Positions 17,148 to 24,859 of a stretch of 46,317 nucleotides of DNA are shown here, piece by piece (position 1 is the first letter of the stretch; each line of letters opens with the position of its first letter). The notes below the pieces were generated by a model, which did not search any database, was not told the DNA's origin, and saw nothing but the letters and a program-made list of their open reading frames with translations. The position numbers and the translations under genes were made by a program. This DNA comes from a virus. The stretch covers positions 1 to 46,317 of IMG/VR virus record IMGVR_UViG_3300025853_000164, one strand, 5' to 3'.

Positions 17148-17645
17148 ATGTATTACGTTTATCTCTATTTGAGAGAGGATAGAACTCCTTATTATGTTGG
17201 TAAAGGTATTGGTAGAAGGTGCTATAATCCTCATATTAGAGGTGGCGGAGATATATGCCCTGACGATAAAGACAGAATTAAGATTATAAAATATTTTGAT
17301 ATTGAAGAAGATGCCTACATCTTTGAAGAATGGTTAATCTCTGTCTATGGTAGAAAATGTGATGGTGGTATTTTAATCAATATAAAAGATGGTGGTATTG
17401 GTGGCGGTTCAAGTTTGCCATTAGACATAGAGGAAAGGAAAAAATATAAAAGAGAATATATGAGGGGGTATAATAAAAAATACTACCACGAAAACCCCGA
17501 AAAGGTAAAAGGGTGGAGGGATAAAAGAGCAGAGAGGAGGAGAGAGACGGAGCGTGCCTGGCGTGCTAAAAACAAAGAGAGATTGAATGCCCGCAAAAGA
17601 GAACAATATTGGAAGAAAAAACTTGAAAGTGTAGACAAAGAGTGA
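17148..17645 (+). CDS. GIY-YIG homing endonuclease
   Basis: A 165-residue protein. The GIY-YIG motifs are YVYLY (3-7) and YYVGKG (15-20). The conserved basic residues R23/R24 and the glutamate in AYIFEEWLISVYG (E60 or E61) form the probable active site, and LINIKDGGIGGG (77-88) is the family's closing motif. Residues 95-165 are a very basic tail (YMRGYNKKYYHENPEKVKGW) that probably binds DNA. It is free-standing, inserted between the gp33 operon and gp59, with its own late promoter. It would cut unoccupied sites in related phages and promote its own transfer. Confidence 0.9.
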   Translation: MYYVYLYLREDRTPYYVGKGIGRRCYNPHIRGGGDICPDDKDRIKIIKYFDIEEDAYIFEEWLISVYGRKCDGGILINIKDGGIGGGSSLPLDIEERKKYKREYMRGYNKKYYHENPEKVKGWRDKRAERRRETERAWRAKNKERLNARKREQYWKKKLESVDKE

Positions 17646-17651
17646 TATAAT
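17623..17651 (+). promoter_or_regulatory. Sigma70-type promoter of gp59
   Basis: TTGAAA (17623-17628), 17-bp spacer, TATAAT (17646-17651). The -35 box lies in the last codons of the endonuclease gene and the -10 box starts right after its stop codon. It would give gp59 an early promoter independent of the inserted gene. Confidence 0.65.
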
Positions 17652-17674
17652 ACATATAGTTATAATGAAAAAAA

Positions 17675-18271
17675 TTGAGAGTGGCACCATTCGAAGTCTA
17701 CTGTGAATATCTTGCCCTAAAAAACCACTTTTCAAATCCAAAATACGACTACTTTAAGTATAATAAAAAAGTTCGTGCTACTATAACTTCCTTTAATAAG
17801 AGAAAAGATAAGTACTTCTTTGAAAAAACAAGTCGTAAATATAAGGACGAAGAGATTGTTAATTTTTTGGTCGCAAACTTTGTAGAATCTACTAGTGTAA
17901 ATCAGGTATGGATTGGCGAAATTATCAATTCTGGCGAAAGAAACTACGCCGAATGGACGAAACGACAACAGAGTTTGACCTACTTGTTCAAAGAACAAAG
18001 CAACGAATTGTTCTCGGAGAACGAATTAGAGAGTGTTTTCGACTGTTCGAAAGGTCATCCACCCGTTCTAAAAATGTTCCTGGGCGGGAAAATTTCCCTA
18101 GAAACCCTAGTGATATATGATAAAATATTCCTGTTCGGGAATAAGTTTGATAAGCAACTTTTGGACCCAGTGTGGGAATCCGTAAGTTTAAAATTAAAAA
18201 AATATTCTCCGTTCATAAATATTGATGTGTTCAATTATCGTAAGATTTTGCGGTCTATAATCAATGAGTGA
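17675..18271 (+). CDS. 59: Loader of replicative helicase gp59
   Basis: A 198-residue protein starting at TTG 17675 (MRVAPFEVYCEYLALKNHF) or GTG 17681; no good ribosome binding site or ATG is present. Conserved blocks match T4 gp59: YFKYNKKVRATITSFNKRKD, KYFFEKTSRKYKDEE, NQVWIGEI, and KISLETLVIYDKIF near the C-terminus. gp59 loads the gp41 helicase onto gp32-coated single-stranded DNA at forks. It lies directly upstream of gp32 apart from one small gene, as in T4. The non-ATG start right behind an inserted endonuclease is unusual. Confidence 0.85.
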   Translation: MRVAPFEVYCEYLALKNHFSNPKYDYFKYNKKVRATITSFNKRKDKYFFEKTSRKYKDEEIVNFLVANFVESTSVNQVWIGEIINSGERNYAEWTKRQQSLTYLFKEQSNELFSENELESVFDCSKGHPPVLKMFLGGKISLETLVIYDKIFLFGNKFDKQLLDPVWESVSLKLKKYSPFINIDVFNYRKILRSIINE

Positions 18272-18596
18272 CTTTTTCAAATCTGATATTATCCAAGACG
18301 AACTGACTGAAATCAATAATCTTCAGGAAGAAATCTATGGCAGTATCCTGACCTTTGGTGGAATGGATGCTGAGACCAAAATGGAACACGTTGAAAAGTT
18401 ACAGACCTTGCTAGAAAAGCAAAGGATCATGTATACTAGATTGTCCCTTTCAGACGACCCAGAAGCGGTTGAGATGAAAGAGAACCTACGCAAATCAGTG
18501 GCACTGATGGGTTTCCCACCAGAGACTGATATGCAAGTTTTATTCGACAGTATGAGAGAAACAATCGAATCCCTCAAGCAATATCTTGACGACTGA
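18264..18596 (+). CDS. DUF1825-like conserved cyanobacterial/cyanophage protein
   Basis: A 110-residue, largely helical, acidic protein (MSDFFKSDIIQDELTEINNL at the start). It has KMEHVEKLQTLLEKQRIMYT, RLSLSDDPEA and LMGFPPETDMQVLFDSM. Its layout matches the DUF1825 family shared by cyanobacteria and their T4-like phages, as I recall it. It overlaps the end of gp59 and precedes the gp32 promoter. Function unknown. Confidence 0.65.
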   Translation: MSDFFKSDIIQDELTEINNLQEEIYGSILTFGGMDAETKMEHVEKLQTLLEKQRIMYTRLSLSDDPEAVEMKENLRKSVALMGFPPETDMQVLFDSMRETIESLKQYLDD

Positions 18597-18614
18597 GGGC
18601 ATCCTTGCTATACT
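18586..18614 (+). promoter_or_regulatory. Sigma70-type promoter of gp32
   Basis: TTGACG (18586-18591), 17-bp spacer, TATACT (18609-18614). It lies at the end of the DUF1825-like gene and 46 bp before the gp32 ATG, giving an early, host-like promoter with a leader of about 40 bases. Confidence 0.75.
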
Positions 18615-18659
18615 ATCCGAGTAAATCCCCCGAATCCAAATCAATCCGAGGTAATCCAA

Positions 18660-19583
18660 ATGTCTTTCGCAGACCTTAAAAAGCAATCGAAACTTGGCAA
18701 CCTGACCGCAAAACTGGTCAAGGAAGTCGAAAAAATGAATAACAATGGCGGTGGTGGTGATGACCGCCAATGGAAACTGGAGTGTGATAAGAGCGGCAAT
18801 GGTTATGCCGTGATCCGTTTCCTGCCTGCTCCGAATGGTGAAGACCTGCCGTTCGTCAAACTCTATAGTCATGCATTCCAAGGTCCTGGTGGTTGGTACA
18901 TTGAGAACTCTCTGACCACCCTGGGTCAGAAGGATCCTGTGTCTGAGTACAACACGATGCTGTGGAACAACGGCACCGATGCTGGTAAGGAAGCAGCACG
19001 CAAGCAGAAGCGTAAACTGACCTACATTGCCAACATCTATGTGGTCAAGGATCCTGCCAACCCCGAGAACGAAGGTAAGGTCTTCCTGTATAAGTTTGGC
19101 AAGAAGATTTTTGACAAACTCACTGCTGCCATGCAACCTGAGTTTGAGGATGAGGAAGCAATCGATCCGTTTGACTTCTGGGGTGGTGCTAACTTCAAAC
19201 TGAAGGCAAAGAACGTTGCTGGTTATCGTAACTACGACTCTTCTGAGTTTGCCCGTCCTGATGCACTCCTGGACGATGATGATGCCATGGAAGCAATCTG
19301 GAAGCGTCAATACTCTCTGGCAGAACTGGTTGCTGCTGATCAGTTCAAGGACTATGAGACTCTGAAGAAGCGCCTTGACTATGTGCTGGGTAATAAGGGC
19401 ACTCCTCGCTACCAGGATCCCGAAGAGTTTGATGAGGACAACACTCGTGGTTCTGCCCGTGAACTCACCGAAGACCTCCGTGATGAACTGTCTTCTCTGA
19501 AACCCACTCGCACCGTTGCCTCTTCTGACGAAGATGAGGACGATGATGCAATGTCCTATTTTGCCCGCCTTGCCGACGAGTGA
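18660..19583 (+). CDS. 32: Single-stranded DNA-binding protein gp32
   Basis: A 307-residue protein. The basic N-terminus (MSFADLKKQSKLGNLTAKLV) corresponds to the cooperativity domain. The core OB-fold includes NGYAVIRFLPAPNGEDLPFVK and KVFLYKFGKKIFDKL. The C-terminus is strongly acidic (SSDEDEDDDAM), the partner-binding tail. The Cys/His zinc cluster of T4 gp32 is absent; only one cysteine is visible in the chain. It coats single-stranded DNA during replication and recombination. Codon use is richer in G+C than in the fibre genes (many CTG, GCC, GGT), as expected for a highly expressed gene in a less AT-rich host. Confidence 0.92.
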   Translation: MSFADLKKQSKLGNLTAKLVKEVEKMNNNGGGGDDRQWKLECDKSGNGYAVIRFLPAPNGEDLPFVKLYSHAFQGPGGWYIENSLTTLGQKDPVSEYNTMLWNNGTDAGKEAARKQKRKLTYIANIYVVKDPANPENEGKVFLYKFGKKIFDKLTAAMQPEFEDEEAIDPFDFWGGANFKLKAKNVAGYRNYDSSEFARPDALLDDDDAMEAIWKRQYSLAELVAADQFKDYETLKKRLDYVLGNKGTPRYQDPEEFDEDNTRGSARELTEDLRDELSSLKPTRTVASSDEDEDDDAMSYFARLADE

Positions 19584-20197
19584 AGTCTGATTACACAATA
19601 GACCGTGTAAGCAAATCCGAAGCCGCAGAGTTACTTCTGCGGTTTCATTATCTTAAGGATGTTTCAAAAAGTTTCAAATCTGGTTACAATTACGGTCTAT
19701 ACAAGAAAAATGACTTTTCACCTCTAAATATTGGAGGCATTCAGGGAGTTTGTATCTTTACTGGACTCCCTGTTCCAGAAATTGCTAAAGGCGCGTTTGG
19801 GTTAGAACGTCATGAACAACAAGGACTCTTCGAGCTCTCAAGGCTCTGTATCCACCCCGATACTCAGGAACGAGAGTATAATATCACTTCTTGGTTCGTT
19901 TCAAAGGCGATTAAAAACCTTAGAAGGGAAACAGAAGTCAAAGCAATTATCTCATACGCTGATAGCGACCATCATAGTGGCACAATCTATCGGGCTTGCA
20001 ATTTCAAGTATTGCGGTCTATCAGATGCAAAGAAAGATTTCTACTATGCCGACGGCACCAAGCATTCACGAGGCAAAATAAAAGGTGCCGAGGGAGAATG
20101 GAAAGAACGCTCCCGCAAGCACCGATATGTGATGATGTTTGATAAGAATCTAAAACTATTGTGGAATAGTGACCCTAGTGTTCTCAGTCTGAATTAG
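19580..20197 (+). CDS. Mom-like GNAT-fold modification enzyme
   Basis: A 205-residue protein from GTG in a GTGA overlap with the gp32 stop. The middle has ELSRL (85-89), NITSWFVSKAIKNL (101-114), AIISYADSDHHSGTIYRACN (122-141) and YCGLS. These match the acyltransferase-like proteins related to phage Mu Mom, which attaches a carbamoylmethyl group to adenine and protects DNA from restriction. The 3' end overlaps the convergent gp53 gene by 42 bp. Assignment rests on motif memory; a different GNAT substrate (protein or small molecule) is possible. Confidence 0.6.
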   Translation: MKSDYTIDRVSKSEAAELLLRFHYLKDVSKSFKSGYNYGLYKKNDFSPLNIGGIQGVCIFTGLPVPEIAKGAFGLERHEQQGLFELSRLCIHPDTQEREYNITSWFVSKAIKNLRRETEVKAIISYADSDHHSGTIYRACNFKYCGLSDAKKDFYYADGTKHSRGKIKGAEGEWKERSRKHRYVMMFDKNLKLLWNSDPSVLSLN

Positions 20198-20809
20198 ACC
20201 TTCGCTTACATATTCAGAAGATAAATCATAAGTCATAATTTCTCTCATATCATTGAGAAACTGTTGCAGATATTCTCTTCTCAGCAAATAGATAGAAGAT
20301 TTTTGGTTGTTCTTTCTGGTTTCATATTCCCAGTTTGTGACTGGTCTTACTGGATTTAATGTTGCTCTGTAATCATCGGGATCTGGTATTGTGAAATTGG
20401 AATCAACGACCTTTTCTTTTGGAAGAATTAATCTACCACTAGAATCCTTAACCTCTTTGGTTTCATAATAACGAACATCATTTAATTCATCTATACCATA
20501 AAGGTTTTCTGCATATTTGTAGAGATGATAATTAGATAGAGGCCATTCGTCTCTTACATTAATAATGCCAGCAGTTAATAAGACCACCCAATCTAATTCT
20601 GCATTTCCATAAAACTCTTCTGCTACGAGATCTGGTCTAGAACCTTCTGGAATTTCGTATTTGTTGAAGATAGTGAAGACTCTTGATAAATCATCACGGA
20701 GTTTGTTTCTTCTGAATAAGTTTTTTACTGTTATGTAACTTTGTGAGGAAAGACTATCAGATAGAAAAGACTGATAGTCAACATTTGGTAGTTCTCTGAA
20801 GTATCCCAT
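20156..20809 (-). CDS. 53: Baseplate wedge protein gp53
   Basis: A 217-residue protein. The motif RPDLVAEEFYGNAELDWVVL (about residues 58-77) followed by INVRDEWPLS corresponds to the T4 gp53 core (LANAIYGNPQLYWVLL). The C-terminus (REYLQQFLNDMREIM) also matches the end of gp53. gp53 clamps neighbouring baseplate wedges together. It is the last gene of the minus-strand baseplate operon and converges on the Mom-like gene with a 42-bp overlap; no terminator is apparent between them. Confidence 0.85.
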   Translation of the reverse strand: MGYFRELPNVDYQSFLSDSLSSQSYITVKNLFRRNKLRDDLSRVFTIFNKYEIPEGSRPDLVAEEFYGNAELDWVVLLTAGIINVRDEWPLSNYHLYKYAENLYGIDELNDVRYYETKEVKDSSGRLILPKEKVVDSNFTIPDPDDYRATLNPVRPVTNWEYETRKNNQKSSIYLLRREYLQQFLNDMREIMTYDLSSEYVSEGLIQTENTRVTIPQ

Positions 20810-20810
20810 T

Positions 20811-21971
20811 TTAGTACCCTACTCCCTCTTCTTTTGAATCGTACTCATCATAATCTTCATTGTAAATTGGTGTCAGTTCGCTGAATGACAAATCCATCTG
20901 CATTGAGATTGGTGTTCCATCATAATAAGTGGCATGAACACCATCACCAGTATAATTAACGCTCATATTTGTAAGAGCACACAACTTAAACTTGTTTAAG
21001 AAACTATGTTCCTGGTCACCTTGCATATATTGTATTTGGAAAATATTTGGAGTGTTTAATAATGCTCCACCAGAACCTTTTGGTGCCATATTTCTCTTAA
21101 ATGCCTTTATGATGGTTTTAATTTCATCAGACTCTTTTTGGAATCTTGGAGTGAACTTAAAAGAGAACTTAAACTGCCTTAATCCAGGACCAGAGAACAG
21201 GAGTTCTTGGTTGGGATTAATGATAGTGCCCTGAGATCTTGCAAGGACTTGATCTAGACTTAAATTTCCACCAAATGTATTTACTGCCTGTATAGCAAAA
21301 TAATTTTTTACTAACTCCGGATTTCCTGCCAAACTTCCAACCATACCTTTTACTGCATCTGCTGCACCTCCCAGATCTCCACCAATCAAATTTGATGCTG
21401 CTGCAAGTCCTTGCTGTTGTAGAAAGTTCATGCTAGAAGCACCATAATTTGCAGTATTATTATCATTAATTTGTGAGGGAATTGGAAGAAGTATTGTGCC
21501 TAAAATATTTGCCTTATCCGCCCCAGCAGGACCTCCAGTAAGTCCTTGTCTTTTATATGTTATGGCAGTGAATTTGATGAAATCTTGTCCTTTTTCTATG
21601 GCATCTTGTGGATATCTAAGAGATCTAAATTTTTCCTTTTTACCCCGAGTTGGTATTGGTTTTGTAATCTGTTCTTGTTTTTTGGGGGGTGGTGTTGATA
21701 CGGCACCATTAGTCGGAGGAGATGGAGTATTTGGAGGAGTTTGTTTATTTTCCTTTCCTTTATCGTATTCTTCTTTCGTTACCGTAGTCCACTTTTTCCC
21801 ATCCCACTTTTCATAGGCAGTCCCAGTTTGACGACCTCTACGATTAGATACTTTTTTGGTACGAAGTTCACCAGCCCTTGCAAGATCTGCTGCTTCTTGC
21901 TTCTTTACCGCTTCTTCCCGTGTTTGTACTCTTTGTTCTGCTAATTCTTTAGAGCGCGACTGCCTTGACAT
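20811..21971 (-). CDS. 48: Baseplate tail tube cap protein gp48
   Basis: A 386-residue protein. The first 125 residues are a charged and proline-rich linker (SPPTNGAVSTPPPKK). The conserved part starts at FRSLRYPQDAIEKG and includes FKFSFKFTPRFQKESDEIKT, FKRNMAPKG, IQYMQGDQEHSFLNKFKLC, and MQMDLSFSELTPIYNEDY at the end. These are features of cyanophage gp48, the cap on which the tail tube starts. It is one base from gp53, so the two are co-translated. Confidence 0.85.
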   Translation of the reverse strand: MSRQSRSKELAEQRVQTREEAVKKQEAADLARAGELRTKKVSNRRGRQTGTAYEKWDGKKWTTVTKEEYDKGKENKQTPPNTPSPPTNGAVSTPPPKKQEQITKPIPTRGKKEKFRSLRYPQDAIEKGQDFIKFTAITYKRQGLTGGPAGADKANILGTILLPIPSQINDNNTANYGASSMNFLQQQGLAAASNLIGGDLGGAADAVKGMVGSLAGNPELVKNYFAIQAVNTFGGNLSLDQVLARSQGTIINPNQELLFSGPGLRQFKFSFKFTPRFQKESDEIKTIIKAFKRNMAPKGSGGALLNTPNIFQIQYMQGDQEHSFLNKFKLCALTNMSVNYTGDGVHATYYDGTPISMQMDLSFSELTPIYNEDYDEYDSKEEGVGY

Positions 21972-21987
21972 TTATCCGCTTTTCTAA

Positions 21988-22383
21988 CTATTTAGAGCGA
22001 ATTTTACGAAAACTAAGTTCTACCACATCAGAAAGTTCTTCTGGGTAGATTTCATATAACTGACCAACGACTTGATTATAATTATACTTTCTCATTTCAC
22101 CGCCCCAGTGGAAATTTTCACCACGAAATCCCCAAGAATAAACATCTGTCACTGCGACTAATGGAAACTCATCATATTGTATTCCATTGGTCTTAGCACT
22201 ATAAAAGAAAGTATAAAACTTACCAGCACTTGGAATCGTTCCACTTTCACTCAGAACACTAATCAGTTCCTCCATCTTGTCATCTGAGGACTCTGTTCCA
22301 ATTAAATTATCAATCACTCCACGCACACGATTATCATTATCATCTGTTGGATTTCTTCTTTGTTTTAGAGTTTTTCTTGGCAT
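21988..22383 (-). CDS. Conserved protein between gp48 and gp4
   Basis: A 131-residue protein with a basic N-terminus (MPRKTLKQRRNPTDDNDN) and a compact C-terminal domain (FYTFFYSAKTNGIQYDEFPL; VYSWGFRGENFHWGGEMR). Its start overlaps the gp4 stop by one base. The position between a head completion gene and a tube cap gene suggests a virion or assembly role. I recall homologues at this position in other T4-like cyanophages, but not a proven function. Confidence 0.65.
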   Translation of the reverse strand: MPRKTLKQRRNPTDDNDNRVRGVIDNLIGTESSDDKMEELISVLSESGTIPSAGKFYTFFYSAKTNGIQYDEFPLVAVTDVYSWGFRGENFHWGGEMRKYNYNQVVGQLYEIYPEELSDVVELSFRKIRSK

Positions 22384-22832
22384 TACTTAATACCGAGTTC
22401 GTTTTCCGTAAGAACCTTAAACTCATAACCACGATCTAGACACCACTCTTCTGCTGCCTTCCACTTTGCCTGATTCTTGGCATACTCAACGACTTCATAG
22501 ATATATGCTTTCGTCTTTCTTTTCTGAACCTTTGGTTCCACACACTGTTTTTGTGGTTTAATCTCAATAATCATTTTTTTGATTTTACCACTAGATTCTT
22601 TGACCTTAATATAAAAGTCTGGGAAGTATCTGTGGTATCTATTGTCCAGTGGTGATCTGTAGGGAATAACAACCTCCTCACTAGAATATTCTATAATGTT
22701 TTTATTCATATCGCAGTAGTAGAGAAATTTTCTTTCCCAACTACTTCTATAAATGATATTATAAACATCTCCTTTATATTTTTCTGGATTTGATGGTTTA
22801 TATTTACCTTGTAGATATTCTTTCTTAGGCAT
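22383..22832 (-). CDS. 4: Head completion protein gp4, PD-(D/E)XK nuclease-like
   Basis: A 149-residue protein. Conserved blocks match T4 gp4: YRSSWERKFLYYCD (28-41) with E33, YHRYFPDFYIKV (66-77) with D72, and IIEIKP (88-93) with E90 and K92. This pattern is a Vsr-like nuclease fold. gp4 (also called 50/65 in T4) completes filled heads before tail joining. An AAGGA ribosome binding site for gp4 lies inside the last codons of the upstream NUMOD gene, with which it overlaps by 8 bp. Confidence 0.85.
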   Translation of the reverse strand: MPKKEYLQGKYKPSNPEKYKGDVYNIIYRSSWERKFLYYCDMNKNIIEYSSEEVVIPYRSPLDNRYHRYFPDFYIKVKESSGKIKKMIIEIKPQKQCVEPKVQKRKTKAYIYEVVEYAKNQAKWKAAEEWCLDRGYEFKVLTENELGIK

Positions 22833-23247
22833 TTTTCCATCCTTTAACAGATTTTCTTTTTCCTTGCATCAATTCGCAAACATGACCACTACTTAATTTG
22901 TGCTCCCTACAAAAATGCGATAAGCAAGAAAATTCAACTATTTTACCATCTTTAATTAAAGCACCTTTTTTGTGTAAAGATGGTCTTTTTGTTCCAGTAG
23001 CACTTTTACTCATTTTATCTTTCGTTTTTTGAGAATGCTTTTTTCCACTCATTCCGTGATTTTTTAACCTTTCTTTTCTTTGATCTTTTGAAAGATTATT
23101 CCAATAAAGTGCAGTAGTATTTGACATTTTTTTTATTGTTTTATCATTATAACAATCCCATTTTTCATCTTTAGTTGTATCAAATTCAATTGGTCCATTA
23201 TCATCAATATTAAGAGATTTGCTCAAATTTTTCGTGTCAAATAACAT
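22825..23247 (-). CDS. Homing endonuclease relic or NUMOD-domain DNA-binding protein
   Basis: A 140-residue basic protein. Residues about 66-85 (HGMSGKKHSQKTKDKMSKSA) match the NUMOD3 DNA-binding motif. Residues about 100-139 (FSCLSHFCREHKLSSGHVCE, then GKRKSVKGWK) match the NUMOD1/IENR1 helix-turn-helix. No GIY-YIG, HNH or PD-(D/E)XK catalytic motif is seen in the first 60 residues, and there is no room for one upstream because the promoter lies there. It may be the DNA-binding remnant of an endonuclease, or a repurposed regulator of the minus-strand operon. Confidence 0.65.
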   Translation of the reverse strand: MLFDTKNLSKSLNIDDNGPIEFDTTKDEKWDCYNDKTIKKMSNTTALYWNNLSKDQRKERLKNHGMSGKKHSQKTKDKMSKSATGTKRPSLHKKGALIKDGKIVEFSCLSHFCREHKLSSGHVCELMQGKRKSVKGWKNA

Positions 23248-23274
23248 AGGAATTTATAAACTTACATTCCCATT

Positions 23275-23282
23275 TATTTATA
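23275..23282 (-). promoter_or_regulatory. T4-like late promoter of the minus-strand baseplate operon
   Basis: TATAAATA on the minus strand, about 28 bp before the NUMOD gene ATG. It would drive the NUMOD gene, gp4, the small conserved protein, gp48 and gp53 late in infection. Confidence 0.7.
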
Positions 23283-23324
23283 TCTAAATACTTAATAATG
23301 TAAGACTCGTATAAGGTATTTAGA

Positions 23325-24092
23325 GTGGCAGAATCGCTAATTCAAAATTACAAGATGAGGACTCTTAACAGATCCGATCTTGTAACACCATCCTTATCAA
23401 ATCAATATCAGGTTTATATTTCTGGAATACCTAAAAAAATTCTTTCATATTTGGAGGGAGATTATGGAGTTGATAGTAGTTGGATCAATAGAAATGTAGG
23501 ATTAATGTGTGCAGAAGCAACTTTACCAACGAGTTCTTTTGCAACCTCTGAAGTAAAGGATAATTTTCAGGGTATTAATCAACAATTTGCTCATACGAGA
23601 CTATATGTTGACAGTGATTTTACTTTCTATGTTGATTACAATTATAATATGATAAAATTTTTTGAGGGGTGGATGGATTATATTTCGGGAACAGATCAAA
23701 AAGTTCCTAGTAATAGTAAAGGATATTATCGTAGATTTAATTATCCAAATGATACTGAAAGTGGATATAAAGTTGATACATTGTCAATAACTAAATTTGA
23801 ACGAGATTATCAACGAAGCGGAACATATTTACAATATGATTTCTTCAATGCTTTTCCTAAAGGAATGAGTGCCATTCCAGTTTCATATGGATCTGCTGAT
23901 TTGGTAAAAGTCACCGTTACTTTTGCTTATGATAGATATATCATGAATCAAAAGGATAAAGCATCTAATGCTCCTGCACCTCCTCTTAACCCAGAAACAA
24001 AGGCAAAACCAAGACCAAAAAATACTGATGGAACAATTGTAACCAGAGGTGGAACTAAAATACCTCAAGGCAATTTTAAATCAAGTTTATAA
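23325..24092 (+). CDS. Tail-tube-like baseplate protein (gp54/gp19 fold)
   Basis: A 255-residue protein from GTG 23325 with AAGG eight bases upstream. The chain shows tail-tube family features: an early SNQYQVYISGIP strand, VGLMCAEATLPTSS (the usual peptide before the tube loop), and FFNAFPKGMSAIPVSYGSAD followed by VTVTFAYDRYI at the end of the fold. The last 45 residues are a proline-rich basic tail. In this position it could be the tail tube initiator gp54 of T4, but a second tube-like protein is also possible. Confidence 0.65.
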   Translation: MAESLIQNYKMRTLNRSDLVTPSLSNQYQVYISGIPKKILSYLEGDYGVDSSWINRNVGLMCAEATLPTSSFATSEVKDNFQGINQQFAHTRLYVDSDFTFYVDYNYNMIKFFEGWMDYISGTDQKVPSNSKGYYRRFNYPNDTESGYKVDTLSITKFERDYQRSGTYLQYDFFNAFPKGMSAIPVSYGSADLVKVTVTFAYDRYIMNQKDKASNAPAPPLNPETKAKPRPKNTDGTIVTRGGTKIPQGNFKSSL

Positions 24093-24098
24093 ATCGTC

Positions 24099-24106
24099 AA
24101 TAAATA
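24099..24106 (+). promoter_or_regulatory. Late-type promoter AATAAATA before gp26
   Basis: AATAAATA box 29 bp before the gp26 ATG, in the 42-bp gap after the tube-like gene. Fits the NATAAATA pattern. Confidence 0.45.
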
Positions 24107-24134
24107 ATCACAACTGAACTTATAATGGGTTAGT

Positions 24135-24857
24135 ATGCCTTTACCAAAAATTAATACCCCAACCTATGAGTTGGAATTGCCTTCTAATGGAAAAAAAATC
24201 AAGTATCGTCCTTTCCTTGTAAGAGAAGAAAAAATCCTTATTATGGCGCTGGAATCTGAAGATATGAAGCAGATTTCTAATGCAATTAAAACTGTTATTT
24301 CCGACTGTATCCTTACAAGAGGAATTAAGATTAATGATCTTTCTACTTTTGATATTGAGTATATATTCTTAAATGTAAGAGCGAAATCTGTTGGAGAATC
24401 TGTTGAGGTTAATGTCACTTGTCCTGACGATGGAGAAACACAAGTTCAGGTAGAAATTGATATTGATAGCATTCGTGTTCAAAAGAATCCAAAGCACACC
24501 AATATCATTAAACTAGATGATGATCTTTCCCTCAAAATGAAATATCCCTCTCTGAATCAGTTTGTTGAAAGTAATTTCGAAACATCAAACAATGATAGTG
24601 ATGTTGATAAATCACTTGATGTAATTGTTTCTTGTATTGATACGATTTATAATGAAGAAGAATCTTGGTCTGCATCAGATTCTACAAAAAAAGAATTGCA
24701 AGAATTTGTAGATCAGATGAATACAAAACAATTTAAAGAGATTGAGAAGTTTTTTGAGACTATGCCAAAGTTATCTCATATCATTGAAGTAACAAATCCC
24801 AATACAAAAGTGAAAAGTGAAGTTGTTCTGGAGGGTCTGGCAAGTTTTTTCAGCTAG
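24135..24857 (+). CDS. 26: Baseplate hub assembly protein gp26-like
   Basis: A 240-residue protein. The start (MPLPKINTPTYELELPSNGK, then KIKYRPFLVREEKILIMALE) and VTCPDDGETQVQVEIDID match the T4 baseplate protein family that includes gp26. In T4, gp26 acts with gp51 in hub assembly and is now viewed as a tail-assembly chaperone. It is followed three bases later by a 59-codon gene and then by a tape-measure-like gene, the same order as chaperone genes in other tailed phages. Confidence 0.8.
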   Translation: MPLPKINTPTYELELPSNGKKIKYRPFLVREEKILIMALESEDMKQISNAIKTVISDCILTRGIKINDLSTFDIEYIFLNVRAKSVGESVEVNVTCPDDGETQVQVEIDIDSIRVQKNPKHTNIIKLDDDLSLKMKYPSLNQFVESNFETSNNDSDVDKSLDVIVSCIDTIYNEEESWSASDSTKKELQEFVDQMNTKQFKEIEKFFETMPKLSHIIEVTNPNTKVKSEVVLEGLASFFS

Positions 24858-24859
24858 CG

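Noticed and set aside
18214-18221. CATAAATA inside gp59.
   Set aside because: Within coding sequence; gp32 downstream already has a strong sigma70-type promoter.
18540-19598. 352-codon open frame on the minus strand opposite gp32.
   Set aside because: It mirrors the biased codon use of gp32 on the other strand, has no plausible protein motifs and no promoter or ribosome binding site. gp32 is a clear gene on the plus strand.
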